Assembly (NCBI GenBank): GCA_023250495.1
Contig: JAHFAP010000092.1
Location: 1 to 9,731 of the forward strand
DNA length: 9,731 nt
DNA from: Deltaproteobacteria bacterium
Lineage (GTDB): Bacteria > Desulfobacterota > Binatia > UBA9968
Direction: 5' to 3'
Position 1 is the stretch's first letter, and each line of letters starts with the position of its first letter. Positions 1 to 5,711 of the stretch are shown here, piece after piece. A program made the translations under genes and the position numbers. The notes below the pieces were generated by a model. The model did not search any database and had not been told where the DNA came from. It was given only the letters and a program-made list of their open reading frames with translations.

Positions 1-58
1 CTGAGTGCGAAGGGCTCAGAGTGACACACGAAGGGTTCTGAGCAGAGCGAAGAATCTC
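1..58. repeat. Composite intergenic repeat, left end of window
   Basis: This stretch is built from CTGAG/CTCAG and CGAAGGG/GCGAAGAATC pieces. CGAAGGG occurs twice, and CTGAG..CTCAG forms a short palindrome at the very start. The part at 36-58 (TTCTGAGC..AGCGAAGAATCTC) matches the reverse complement of 9700-9722 with only two mismatches. No reading frame or RNA structure was recognised here. The best reading is a dispersed non-coding repeat, possibly the reason the contig ends here. Copy number cannot be judged from this window. Confidence 0.55.
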
Positions 59-157
59 CATTGCTCTCTGGCACCGGCTTGCGGGTCTCAAAACAACCCA
101 CTCCCAGGCCGGCGGTTATTTGACATGGGCCTCCTTTATATGTAACCATGCCGAACA

Positions 158-451
158 GTGAGTCGCTTCAAATCCAAATCGGGTCGCAACCTATCTCTCC
201 TCGCCGGCTCCCTATTCATCTTTTTCGTAATTTTTGCCACGCCCCATCTCGTCCATCACTCTTTCGACGAGTCCCAAGCGACCGCCTGCCAGGCCTTCGC
301 CATCGCGAAAGGCTGCCACATAAAACCGGTTTCTGTGACCGGCCTTCCCGTAGACCAGCTTATTATTGAAGAGTTTTCTGTATCCCTAGAGATTTGGATT
401 CCCTATTTCTCCCCTTCTCCATTTTCCCAAAGAGCGCCTCCCGAAGCCTAG
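158..451 (+). CDS. Small membrane-anchored Cys/His protein of unknown function (DUF2946-like)
   Basis: This 97-residue protein has a basic N-terminus (SRFKSKSGR), one hydrophobic segment at about 13-28 that could be a membrane anchor or uncleaved signal, and then a region rich in metal-type ligands: H30, H33, H34, C44, C53 and H54. It ends in a proline-rich tail (RAPPEA). The layout of one hydrophobic helix, a Cys/His segment and a Pro-rich end recalls small DUF2946-type proteins found beside copper genes, but that is a resemblance by eye. It lies 137 bases upstream of a copper-type operon on the same strand, which suggests a role in metal handling. The GTG at 158 is the first start after an in-frame stop at 143, and no clear Shine-Dalgarno sequence precedes it, so the start and even the gene are uncertain. 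Confidence 0.5.
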   Translation: MSRFKSKSGRNLSLLAGSLFIFFVIFATPHLVHHSFDESQATACQAFAIAKGCHIKPVSVTGLPVDQLIIEEFSVSLEIWIPYFSPSPFSQRAPPEA

Positions 452-588
452 CCTCCGACACGCCACTGCGACCGGGTATAAGCGTAGTTTCCCCTTGAGA
501 GAAACTCGCTGATTGCGGTCTATCGAAGAAGAATCCGGCCAAAGGACGCCCTTTAGTCGGACAGCGTTTTACTTGTCAGGAGGAAAAG

Positions 589-1515
589 ATGAAAAAGTTC
601 TTGGCCGTAATCTGTGCTGCTATTTTAACTTTCGCTCTTTACAGCGGCTTGGCTCATGCCCACGGCGTGATTGGGCAAAGGTTTATTCCCTCGACGCTTG
701 CCATAGAAGATCCGTTTCCATCCGATGAGATGGATCTGTTGACCTTCAACAGAGGAAGCAAAGACAAAGAAGGAAGAGAGACCAGTTTTGGGTTTGAATT
801 CTCCAAGCGCCTTACCCCTGACTTCGCTATAGCAATCGGATGGAAATATCTTTTGGTTGATCCCACTGAGGGGTCAAAGGCATCCGGCGCCGCCAATCCG
901 GAGTTCAATTTCAAATACGCATTGCTTAGGAGCCCCGAGCACGAGGGCATCTTGAGCGTCGGCTTTAGCATAGAGCCAGGGGGGGTCGGACCTAAAAGGG
1001 TCGCCGAAAAAGTCACGACACTCGGTCCAGCCCTTTATTTCGGAAAAGGGCTCGGTGATCTACCCGATTCTCTGGACTATTTAAAGCCGCTGGCCATCAC
1101 CGGCGTCGTGGAAGTGGGTATTCCGGCGAACAGAAAATTAGCGGGCGATGAGGGACGGAATTCGACCACGATTGGGTATGGATTCGCCATCATGTACAGC
1201 ATCCCTTACCTGCAATCCTCCATCAAGGATATCGGTCTGGGAGCGCCGTTCGACCGCATGTTTCCCGTGGCCGAATTTAACTTTGAGACCAATATCAATA
1301 ATCCTGACCGGGGACGCACCAGAGGCTTTTTCAACCCCGGCCTGCTCTGGGCAGAAAAATATTTTCAGCTCGGTCTCGAGGCGCAGGTGCCGTTGAACAA
1401 CCGCTCGGGCAAAGACGTCGGCGTTAGGGGTTTGATCCATGTTTTCCTCGACGACATCTGGCCCAATATTTTTACCTGGACCCCTTTCGGAACCGTAGGA
1501 GCCACGCAGAGATGA
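589..1515 (+). CDS. Secreted protein, probably an outer-membrane beta-barrel, of the copper cluster
   Basis: This 308-residue protein has a clear signal peptide: MKK, a hydrophobic core and an AHA cleavage site at 22-24. Cleavage there leaves mature His25 at the N-terminus (HGVIGQRF). The rest is rich in alternating aromatic and hydrophobic strands ended by Gly or polar turns (for example about 66-90, 104-127, 166-180, 192-206), as in outer-membrane barrels. It has no cysteine after the signal peptide. A strong AGGAGG about 8 bases upstream supports the ATG at 589. Its stop overlaps the copC start (ATGA), so it is translationally coupled to copC and copD. Its family is not named here; proteins starting HGV.G.R are, as I recall, found next to CopC/CopD in environmental genomes. 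A role in copper passage or sensing at the outer membrane is inference. A weak promoter-like TTGAGA lies at 495-500 in the 137-base gap upstream. Confidence 0.8.
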   Translation: MKKFLAVICAAILTFALYSGLAHAHGVIGQRFIPSTLAIEDPFPSDEMDLLTFNRGSKDKEGRETSFGFEFSKRLTPDFAIAIGWKYLLVDPTEGSKASGAANPEFNFKYALLRSPEHEGILSVGFSIEPGGVGPKRVAEKVTTLGPALYFGKGLGDLPDSLDYLKPLAITGVVEVGIPANRKLAGDEGRNSTTIGYGFAIMYSIPYLQSSIKDIGLGAPFDRMFPVAEFNFETNINNPDRGRTRGFFNPGLLWAEKYFQLGLEAQVPLNNRSGKDVGVRGLIHVFLDDIWPNIFTWTPFGTVGATQR

Positions 1516-1901
1516 AACAGCTGCGACTCGTTGCATTCGGCTTGGCCGTAGCGTTGTTGCTGATCCAGACCCTGTCTCCTTCGGAGGCGCTGGGACATGC
1601 TTTTCCGATCCGCTCGGATCCGAGAGTCGGATGGAAGGTCACGGCCTCGCCCGCCAAGGTGACGATCTGGTTCGATGGGGAGTTGGAGCCGGCCTTCAGC
1701 GCTATCGCTGTGTACAATTCAGCCAAGGAGCGCGTGGACAAGAACAATGGCCGCGTGAGCTCATCGGATGCGACGGTTCTGGAAGTCGACCTCCCTCCGC
1801 TCCCGCCGGGGAGCTATCGGGTCTACTGGAGCGTTGTGGCGAAAGACACGCACCGAACCGAGGGAAATTTTCCCTTTACCATCCAGGAAAAATCGCCATG
1901 A
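1512..1901 (+). CDS. copC: CopC-domain periplasmic copper-binding protein
   Basis: This 129-residue protein is a signal peptide plus one CopC beta-sandwich domain. The signal core spans about 6-20 and cleavage after ALG at 26-28 makes His29 the first mature residue, as in CopC Cu(II) proteins. The C-terminal signature is SYRVYWSVVAKDTHRTEG, with D112 and H114 in the positions of the Asp and His that complete the Cu(II) site with the N-terminal His. The mature part contains no Met and no Cys, so the methionine-rich Cu(I) site of classical plasmid CopC is absent, which fits the chromosomal Cu(II)-only type. It overlaps the previous gene by ATGA at 1512 and the next by ATGA at 1898. It likely binds periplasmic Cu(II) and hands it to CopD. 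Confidence 0.93.
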   Translation: MKQLRLVAFGLAVALLLIQTLSPSEALGHAFPIRSDPRVGWKVTASPAKVTIWFDGELEPAFSAIAVYNSAKERVDKNNGRVSSSDATVLEVDLPPLPPGSYRVYWSVVAKDTHRTEGNFPFTIQEKSP

Positions 1902-3151
1902 TGCACTCGCACCTCCTGCTTCACTCGTTGATTCAAGGGACGGACCTTGTAGCGATGGTTCTATTGGCCGGAGGGCTGGTCTTTAGAACGCTGGTGCTCT
2001 CCCCCTTGCAACGGCCCGCTCGCTTCGAGCGTTGCTTGCCCTTTCTCTTGCTGGTCATCGCGCTCGCGGATTTAATGATCCGCTCACAGATGATCACCGG
2101 CCGTCATGGGAGTGAGTTGTGGCCGGCTCTTCCCACGGTTCTTCTCAAGACCCACTTTGGCAATGTTTGGATGGCGCGGATCTTTCTTCTCGGTCTGCTC
2201 GGCTTCACATCGATGGTCCCAAAAAAAGGGCGGCTTGCGCTGGCTGCCTGCGCACTCTTGCTGGGAACCTCGAGCCTCTCAGGTCACGCGGCGGACTCGG
2301 GCACGCTATCGTTAGCTGTTCTGCTGGACTGGCTTCATCTGCTCGCGGTCTCCGCCTGGATGGGTGGTCTCTTGTATTTAGCCTTGGTCTTGAGGCGATG
2401 GATCGCGTCAGCCGAGCCGGAGGTCAGCTCTCTTGCCCTCATCGCGTCGGTCGAGCGCTTTTCCACCCTTGCGGCTCTTTCCGTAGCTGTAATCTTGGCA
2501 ACGGGCAGCTATCAGATATGGCAGCGGGTCGGGAGCCTTGCAGCCCTGCTTCACACCCAGTACGGGCAAACGCTCCTCGCTAAATTGGTTTTGGTTCTCG
2601 TCCTGCTCGGCCTGGGCGCTTTAAATCGTTACGTCATCTGCCCAAAGTTTTCCCGGCATGCTACCGGGCCATCGCCGGCTTTGCCCCCAGAGGCGTCGAG
2701 AATGCTCTTCAAGACTGTCTCCGTTGAGATAGGACTCGGCTTGGCAGTCGTGATCTGCGTCGCCATTCTCTTACAGCTCCCTCCGGCGCGAAATCAGTGG
2801 GAGAGCGAGTATGAAGCGTCGGGCCATCCAATGAGTCACATGGGTCACGGAGAGCCACAGCCTACTGAAGTCCTGCCTGCGGAAGGCGCGAGCGTTAAAA
2901 TCCTCTCGCCCAAGGACGGCCAGGCTTTCAAAGGCGATGAGGTTCCCGTCCGCTTCAAGCTGGTCAAAGGGAAAAGAGGCGAGCACGTCCATGCCTATGT
3001 AGATGGAGAGCTGATGGGCATGTTTACGACCGAGAAGGGAACTTTAACCGGCATCCAACCCGGAAGCCACACTCTGGAAGCGAGAGTCGTCGCCGAGGAC
3101 CACGTGACCGAGCTGGACGCGAAAGACACGGTTCGATTTAGCGTGAAATAG
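1898..3151 (+). CDS. copD: CopD-family copper-import membrane protein with C-terminal Ig-like domain
   Basis: This 417-residue protein has two parts. Residues 1-295 are an integral membrane region of about eight hydrophobic segments. They include SGHA at 128-131, DWLHLLAVSAWMGGL at 144-158 and the CopD-domain stretch at about 187-295 (RFSTLAALSVAV, then YGQTLLAKL and LGALNRY). Residues about 296-325 form a linker with HPMSHMGHGE, rich in His and Met. Residues about 330-417 look like an Ig-like beta-sandwich with HVHAYVDG at 363-370 and a G..HTL..RV strand pair. The open frame extends upstream to 1631, but the ATG at 1898 overlaps the copC stop and has AGGAAA 7 bases ahead, so it is preferred. 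CopD proteins are thought to move copper across the inner membrane with CopC. The soluble tail is not part of the basic CopD fold and probably faces the periplasm as a metal-binding domain. Confidence 0.9.
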   Translation: MMHSHLLLHSLIQGTDLVAMVLLAGGLVFRTLVLSPLQRPARFERCLPFLLLVIALADLMIRSQMITGRHGSELWPALPTVLLKTHFGNVWMARIFLLGLLGFTSMVPKKGRLALAACALLLGTSSLSGHAADSGTLSLAVLLDWLHLLAVSAWMGGLLYLALVLRRWIASAEPEVSSLALIASVERFSTLAALSVAVILATGSYQIWQRVGSLAALLHTQYGQTLLAKLVLVLVLLGLGALNRYVICPKFSRHATGPSPALPPEASRMLFKTVSVEIGLGLAVVICVAILLQLPPARNQWESEYEASGHPMSHMGHGEPQPTEVLPAEGASVKILSPKDGQAFKGDEVPVRFKLVKGKRGEHVHAYVDGELMGMFTTEKGTLTGIQPGSHTLEARVVAEDHVTELDAKDTVRFSVK

Positions 3152-3190
3152 TAGAGCCTTTCGACTCAGGAATTAGATTAACTCTTAGAT

Positions 3191-3661
3191 CTATAGCCGG
3201 TGGTATTTGCCTTTGAAAAAAATCAGCGGGCGGCCGCCGGTGGTTGTTGCGCGGATGATCTCGCCGACGTGGATGGTGTGATCGCCGCCGTCGTAGCTGC
3301 GCACGATCTTGCACTCGATGTGGCTGATTGCGCCGTCGATTAGCGCGACACCGCTCTCGCCTTTGTGCCAGGGAATGCCGGCGAACTTTTCAGTCCCTTT
3401 GGTCGCGAAGCGGCGCGAGATCGCTTCCTGCCCCTCGCCCAGCACATTGACGGCGAAAATCTTCGACTCCTCAAAGCAAGAATAGCACTGCGCGCCTTTG
3501 TCGATGCAGACGAGCGCCAGCGGCGGGTTGAGAGACAAGGAAGCGAAGGCGTTGGCTGTGAGACCAAAGGGCGTCCCGGCCTTGTCCTTCGTCGTGACGA
3601 CGCACACGCCGGTGGCGAAGTGGCCCATGACGCGGCGGAGTTCTTGCAGATCTATAGTCAC
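3191..3661 (-). CDS. Flavin reductase-like protein (FMN-binding split barrel)
   Basis: This 156-residue protein is the usual length for short-chain flavin reductases of two-component monooxygenases. Signatures in order are RRVMGHFATGV at 9-19, GLTANAFASLSLNPPL at 33-48 (flavin phosphate-binding region), IFAVNVLGEGQ at 68-78, GDHTIHVGEI at 126-135 and PLIFFKGKYHRL at 145-156. The family reduces FMN or FAD with NAD(P)H and passes the reduced flavin to an oxygenase partner. No flavin-dependent monooxygenase lies in this window. The start is GTG at 3661; no other usable start exists before the upstream in-frame stop, and only a weak GGGA-type ribosome site precedes it. It converges on copD with a 39-base gap and diverges from the cupin gene. 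The substrate and partner are unknown. Confidence 0.88.
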   Translation of the reverse strand: MTIDLQELRRVMGHFATGVCVVTTKDKAGTPFGLTANAFASLSLNPPLALVCIDKGAQCYSCFEESKIFAVNVLGEGQEAISRRFATKGTEKFAGIPWHKGESGVALIDGAISHIECKIVRSYDGGDHTIHVGEIIRATTTGGRPLIFFKGKYHRL

Positions 3662-3777
3662 GCGCGCTGATCCCAGGTGTACTTTGTAGCTATCAAAGGC
3701 CGCGCTGGAATGTCAATCCGTTATGAGATTTACCCTAGACGGAGGAGGCGGGAAAATGATAAAAGAAAACATTGGCG

Positions 3778-3785
3778 AAAGGAGG
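3778..3785 (+). promoter_or_regulatory. Ribosome binding site that sets the cupin start
   Basis: AAAGGAGG lies 7 bases before the ATG at 3793. An in-frame TTG at 3772 would sit upstream of this site and would place it inside the coding region, so 3793 is the better start. Confidence 0.75.
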
Positions 3786-3792
3786 AACGACC

Positions 3793-4347
3793 ATGGCAGT
3801 CAGCGCGCATCGTGCAGAGAGTTCATTCGACAGGTATATCGCGGAGATCCGCTCCGTTTGGGGCGACGGCAAGGATCCCCAGCTTCCATTTAAGGTGAGA
3901 GCCGTGATGGAAAAAATGCTGGCATCCACCAGTCCCGACGAGCCGTGGATGGCGCAGCTTATCGGCGAGGCCAAGCCCTCGAGGGAGCTTTATCGAGATC
4001 CCGACCACGGCTTCATCCAGATGGGCCACGTTCACCAGCAAGGGCACGGCAACACCCCGCATGACCATGGCCCTTGCTGGGTGGTCTACGGCTCCTACAC
4101 CGGCATGACGGAGATCGCGCTTTACCGCAGGACCGACGACGGCAAAGAACCGGGCCGCGCTACGCTGGAGAAGAAAGACTTGAACCGTCTCTCTCCGGGC
4201 GTCGCCTATCCCTATCTGCCCGGCGATATTCACGCGACGCGCGCGGTTCAGGGCCCGGCGCTAGTCTTTCGCTTCCTGAGCTACGATCTCGAGAAGATCC
4301 AACGATACCGCTACAACCTCGAAAAGGGGACCGTCGTTCCGGTCTGA
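3793..4347 (+). CDS. Cupin protein, thiol (cysteine) dioxygenase-like
   Basis: This 184-residue protein has an alpha-helical N-terminal half (about 1-75) and a cupin core. Cupin motif 1 reads GNTPHDHGPCWVVYGSY at 86-102, giving H90 and H92; the Glu of the standard motif is not there. Cupin motif 2 reads YLPGDIHATR at 141-150, giving H147. This 3-His set without Glu is the iron site of thiol dioxygenases such as cysteine dioxygenase. Y164 lies 17 residues after the third His, the same spacing as the catalytic Tyr157 after His140 in mammalian cysteine dioxygenase, as I recall those numbers. The Ser and His that accompany that Tyr are not evident (R160, L162). It probably oxidises a small thiol or related acid with O2, but the substrate is unknown. 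It diverges from the flavin reductase gene and converges on the diiron gene 11 bases away. Confidence 0.78.
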   Translation: MAVSAHRAESSFDRYIAEIRSVWGDGKDPQLPFKVRAVMEKMLASTSPDEPWMAQLIGEAKPSRELYRDPDHGFIQMGHVHQQGHGNTPHDHGPCWVVYGSYTGMTEIALYRRTDDGKEPGRATLEKKDLNRLSPGVAYPYLPGDIHATRAVQGPALVFRFLSYDLEKIQRYRYNLEKGTVVPV

Positions 4348-4355
4348 TCCCTTTT
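4322..4355. terminator. Candidate bidirectional terminator between convergent genes
   Basis: AAAAGGG at 4322-4328 pairs with CCCTTTT at 4349-4355, and GACC at 4329-4332 pairs with GGTC at 4341-4344. The loop is GTCGTTCC and a 4-base bulge (TGAT) contains the cupin stop codon. Read from either strand, the hairpin ends in four T. It lies at the junction of two convergent genes, where a shared terminator is expected. The T-run is short and belongs to the stem, so efficiency may be low. Confidence 0.4.
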
Positions 4356-4358
4356 GGT

Positions 4359-5072
4359 TTAGGCAGAAAAATCAGGCGGGGTGTCGTCTTCTTTCCCCTG
4401 TAGGGCGAACCAATAGATCCCGTTCATGTAGCGCCAGCGCTTGATCGTCGCCTCCTCGACCGCCTTCAGAGCCTGCCGCTGAAGCTCCGGCGTCGTGCAG
4501 TATTTCTCGACGATCGCAAATCCTTTGGCGCCGTGGATCTCGTCTGCGCCGATGTGCTCCTCAAAGAAACGGATCTCTCTCTCGCCGGGCCTATAGCCGT
4601 AATGCTTATGCAGCGCAGGAACAAGCTTCTTGCAGATATCGAGAAACTGCGATTCGAGACCTATGAACATGCCCGCGAGAGCGGCCTGCCACGGCCTTTG
4701 ATAAACCATCCGCCAACCCCAGTTCTGCAGCCCCTCAGTTCCGGGCAAAACGACTGAGCGCTCGATGCTGTCGCGCCCAAGCCCGCAGGCGACGATGTAA
4801 TCCGCCAGCATATCGAGGTGGCGATCCTCGGGATTTTCTTCGTCTCCGAGATTTTCAAACAAGTACGTCTTCACGTCTCGATGCGGCGCCTGCGACGCCT
4901 CGTACGCCATCCAGTTCAGATACTCGCTCACGAAGTGATAGTGCTGGATGCAGTAGATCGCCGTCTGCTCTTTGGTCAATTCGCCGCGCGCCCACTTATC
5001 GAAGAATGGGTGGTTCTTGCTGTGCTTCTTGTCTCGCACGGCGATGAGTTGATCGCGAAAAGTCCCTGACAT
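4359..5072 (-). CDS. Haem-oxygenase-fold diiron oxidase, CADD/TenA/PqqC-like
   Basis: This 237-residue all-helical protein belongs to the TenA/PqqC/CADD superfamily. The N-terminal part HPFFDKWARGELTKEQ at 21-36 and helix YHFVSEYLNWMA at 45-56 are typical. The dimetal ligands of haem-oxygenase-like diiron oxidases are all present: E78 and H85 (E-x6-H in DEENPEDRH), E140 (GLES), and H173, D177 and H180 (H-x3-D-x2-H in EHIGADEIH). This matches, nearly residue for residue, the spacing of the six CADD ligands that I recall (81, 88, 142, 174, 178, 181). PqqC lacks such a metal site, so PQQ synthesis is unlikely. CADD makes p-aminobenzoate from its own Tyr27; the matching residue here appears to be F24. 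An external-substrate oxidase, as in UndA or SznF, is therefore an open alternative. AGGG lies 6 bases before the ATG. Confidence 0.87.
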   Translation of the reverse strand: MSGTFRDQLIAVRDKKHSKNHPFFDKWARGELTKEQTAIYCIQHYHFVSEYLNWMAYEASQAPHRDVKTYLFENLGDEENPEDRHLDMLADYIVACGLGRDSIERSVVLPGTEGLQNWGWRMVYQRPWQAALAGMFIGLESQFLDICKKLVPALHKHYGYRPGEREIRFFEEHIGADEIHGAKGFAIVEKYCTTPELQRQALKAVEEATIKRWRYMNGIYWFALQGKEDDTPPDFSA

Positions 5073-5098
5073 GCTGCACCCTGTCTTTATCAGTTGAG

Positions 5099-5126
5099 AC
5101 TATCCGATGCGCGTCTGCCCTGTCAA
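5099..5126 (-). promoter_or_regulatory. Candidate sigma70-type promoter of the diiron oxidase gene
   Basis: On the minus strand TTGACA (5126-5121) is followed after 16 bases by GATAGT (5104-5099), which matches four of six bases of TATAAT. Transcription would begin near 5092, about 20 bases before the ATG at 5072. The -35 box lies in the left arm of a perfect inverted repeat (CCCTGTCAA at 5118-5126). Confidence 0.45.
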
Positions 5127-5153
5127 CTTCATGCGCGCCGATGATTGACAGGG
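5118..5153. promoter_or_regulatory. Perfect 9-bp inverted repeat in the divergent intergenic region
   Basis: CCCTGTCAA at 5118-5126 and TTGACAGGG at 5145-5153 are exact reverse complements separated by 18 bases. Each arm contains TTGACA pointing outwards towards the gene on its side. The arms could be two back-to-back -35 boxes, a shared operator for one dimeric regulator, or both. Neighbouring bases differ, so identity is confined to the 9-bp arms. Confidence 0.5.
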
Positions 5154-5174
5154 ACGCCGTGAATTGCGTAAGCT
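5145..5174 (+). promoter_or_regulatory. Candidate promoter of the small lipoprotein gene
   Basis: TTGACA at 5145-5150 is followed after 18 bases by TAAGCT at 5169-5174, a weak -10 box with three matches to TATAAT. Transcription would start near 5181 and leave a leader of about 49 bases before the ATG at 5230. Confidence 0.35.
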
Positions 5175-5229
5175 CACTTTCGGTTCGGAAGTCGGCGATC
5201 CATTTCAAATCAAGGGGGAAAAAACAGCC

Positions 5230-5703
5230 ATGAAAAACGCGTGCCTTGGGCTACTACTTGGCGCCGTAGCCGCCGTGCTACAGGGTTGCGTAGTTCCGGA
5301 CATAGACAGGCGCAGAGATAGAGACGATGATCGGTTCGTATATTGCGGAAGAGAGCATCGACTTCAGGTCGTAGACCTGGGCATGTCTCCGGATCCTATA
5401 GCGGATGGCCAGCCGGTCCGCGTATGGCGCGTTAGGCTTCGCGCCGATGCCTCCGGGGAATGCCAAACCACGCTCCAGATCCGCGAGCGGCGCGACAACG
5501 ATCTCGTCGGACGAGCCAGGGTTTACCGCTTAAGACCGGGCATCAATGAAATTGATTTTGACCCTGTTGAGCGCTACCGGTTCAGCAGGAGTGAGCACTG
5601 CTTCGAGGTAATCGCGGATATCGCCGGAACAGGGCGGCGGGTTGACGCGGCTCGCACCTTCTGTGCCCGGCAGATATCAGGCCGGCGCTGGTCCTTAAGA
5701 TAA
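5230..5703 (+). CDS. Small putative lipoprotein with four conserved-looking cysteines, unknown function
   Basis: This 157-residue protein starts with a short signal sequence (MKNACLGLLLGAVAAV) followed by LQGC at 17-20, a slightly atypical lipobox with C20 as the expected lipidated residue. The next stretch is very charged (DRRRDRDDDR at 26-35). The body (about 36-150) is beta-strand-like with C39, C78, C124 and C145, which could form two disulfides in the periplasm. No known domain was recognised. The frame stays open upstream to 5164, but the ATG at 5230 is preferred because AAGGGGG lies 11 bases before it and the signal sequence starts there. It diverges from the diiron oxidase gene and shares the inverted-repeat promoter region, which suggests common control. 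It ends 8 bases from the convergent ThDP gene. Confidence 0.75.
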   Translation: MKNACLGLLLGAVAAVLQGCVVPDIDRRRDRDDDRFVYCGREHRLQVVDLGMSPDPIADGQPVRVWRVRLRADASGECQTTLQIRERRDNDLVGRARVYRLRPGINEIDFDPVERYRFSRSEHCFEVIADIAGTGRRVDAARTFCARQISGRRWSLR

Positions 5704-5711
5704 TCCGCCTT

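Noticed and set aside
120..148. TTGACA at 120-125 as promoter of the small Cys/His gene
   Set aside because: At 17-base spacing the -10 box would be TAACCA, a poor match; the AT-rich TTATAT is only 10 bases away.
487..506. AGTTTC..GAAACT inverted repeat before the barrel-like gene
   Set aside because: A 6-bp stem with no T-run; easily found by chance and without a supporting partner site.
3711..3716. Minus-strand TTGACA upstream of the flavin reductase
   Set aside because: The -35 box is perfect but no convincing -10 box lies 16-18 bases downstream (best is GATAGC, three of six), so it was not called.
3756..3893. Short frame starting ATG at 3756 behind GGAGGAGG, overlapping the cupin start
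   Set aside because: Only 45 codons with no recognisable feature, and it runs out of frame into the cupin gene, which has its own better-placed AAAGGAGG. A leader peptide is possible but unsupported.
4359..5072. PqqC or thiaminase (TenA) function for the haem-oxygenase-fold protein
   Set aside because: The full diiron ligand set is present, which PqqC lacks; no pqq or thi genes are nearby.
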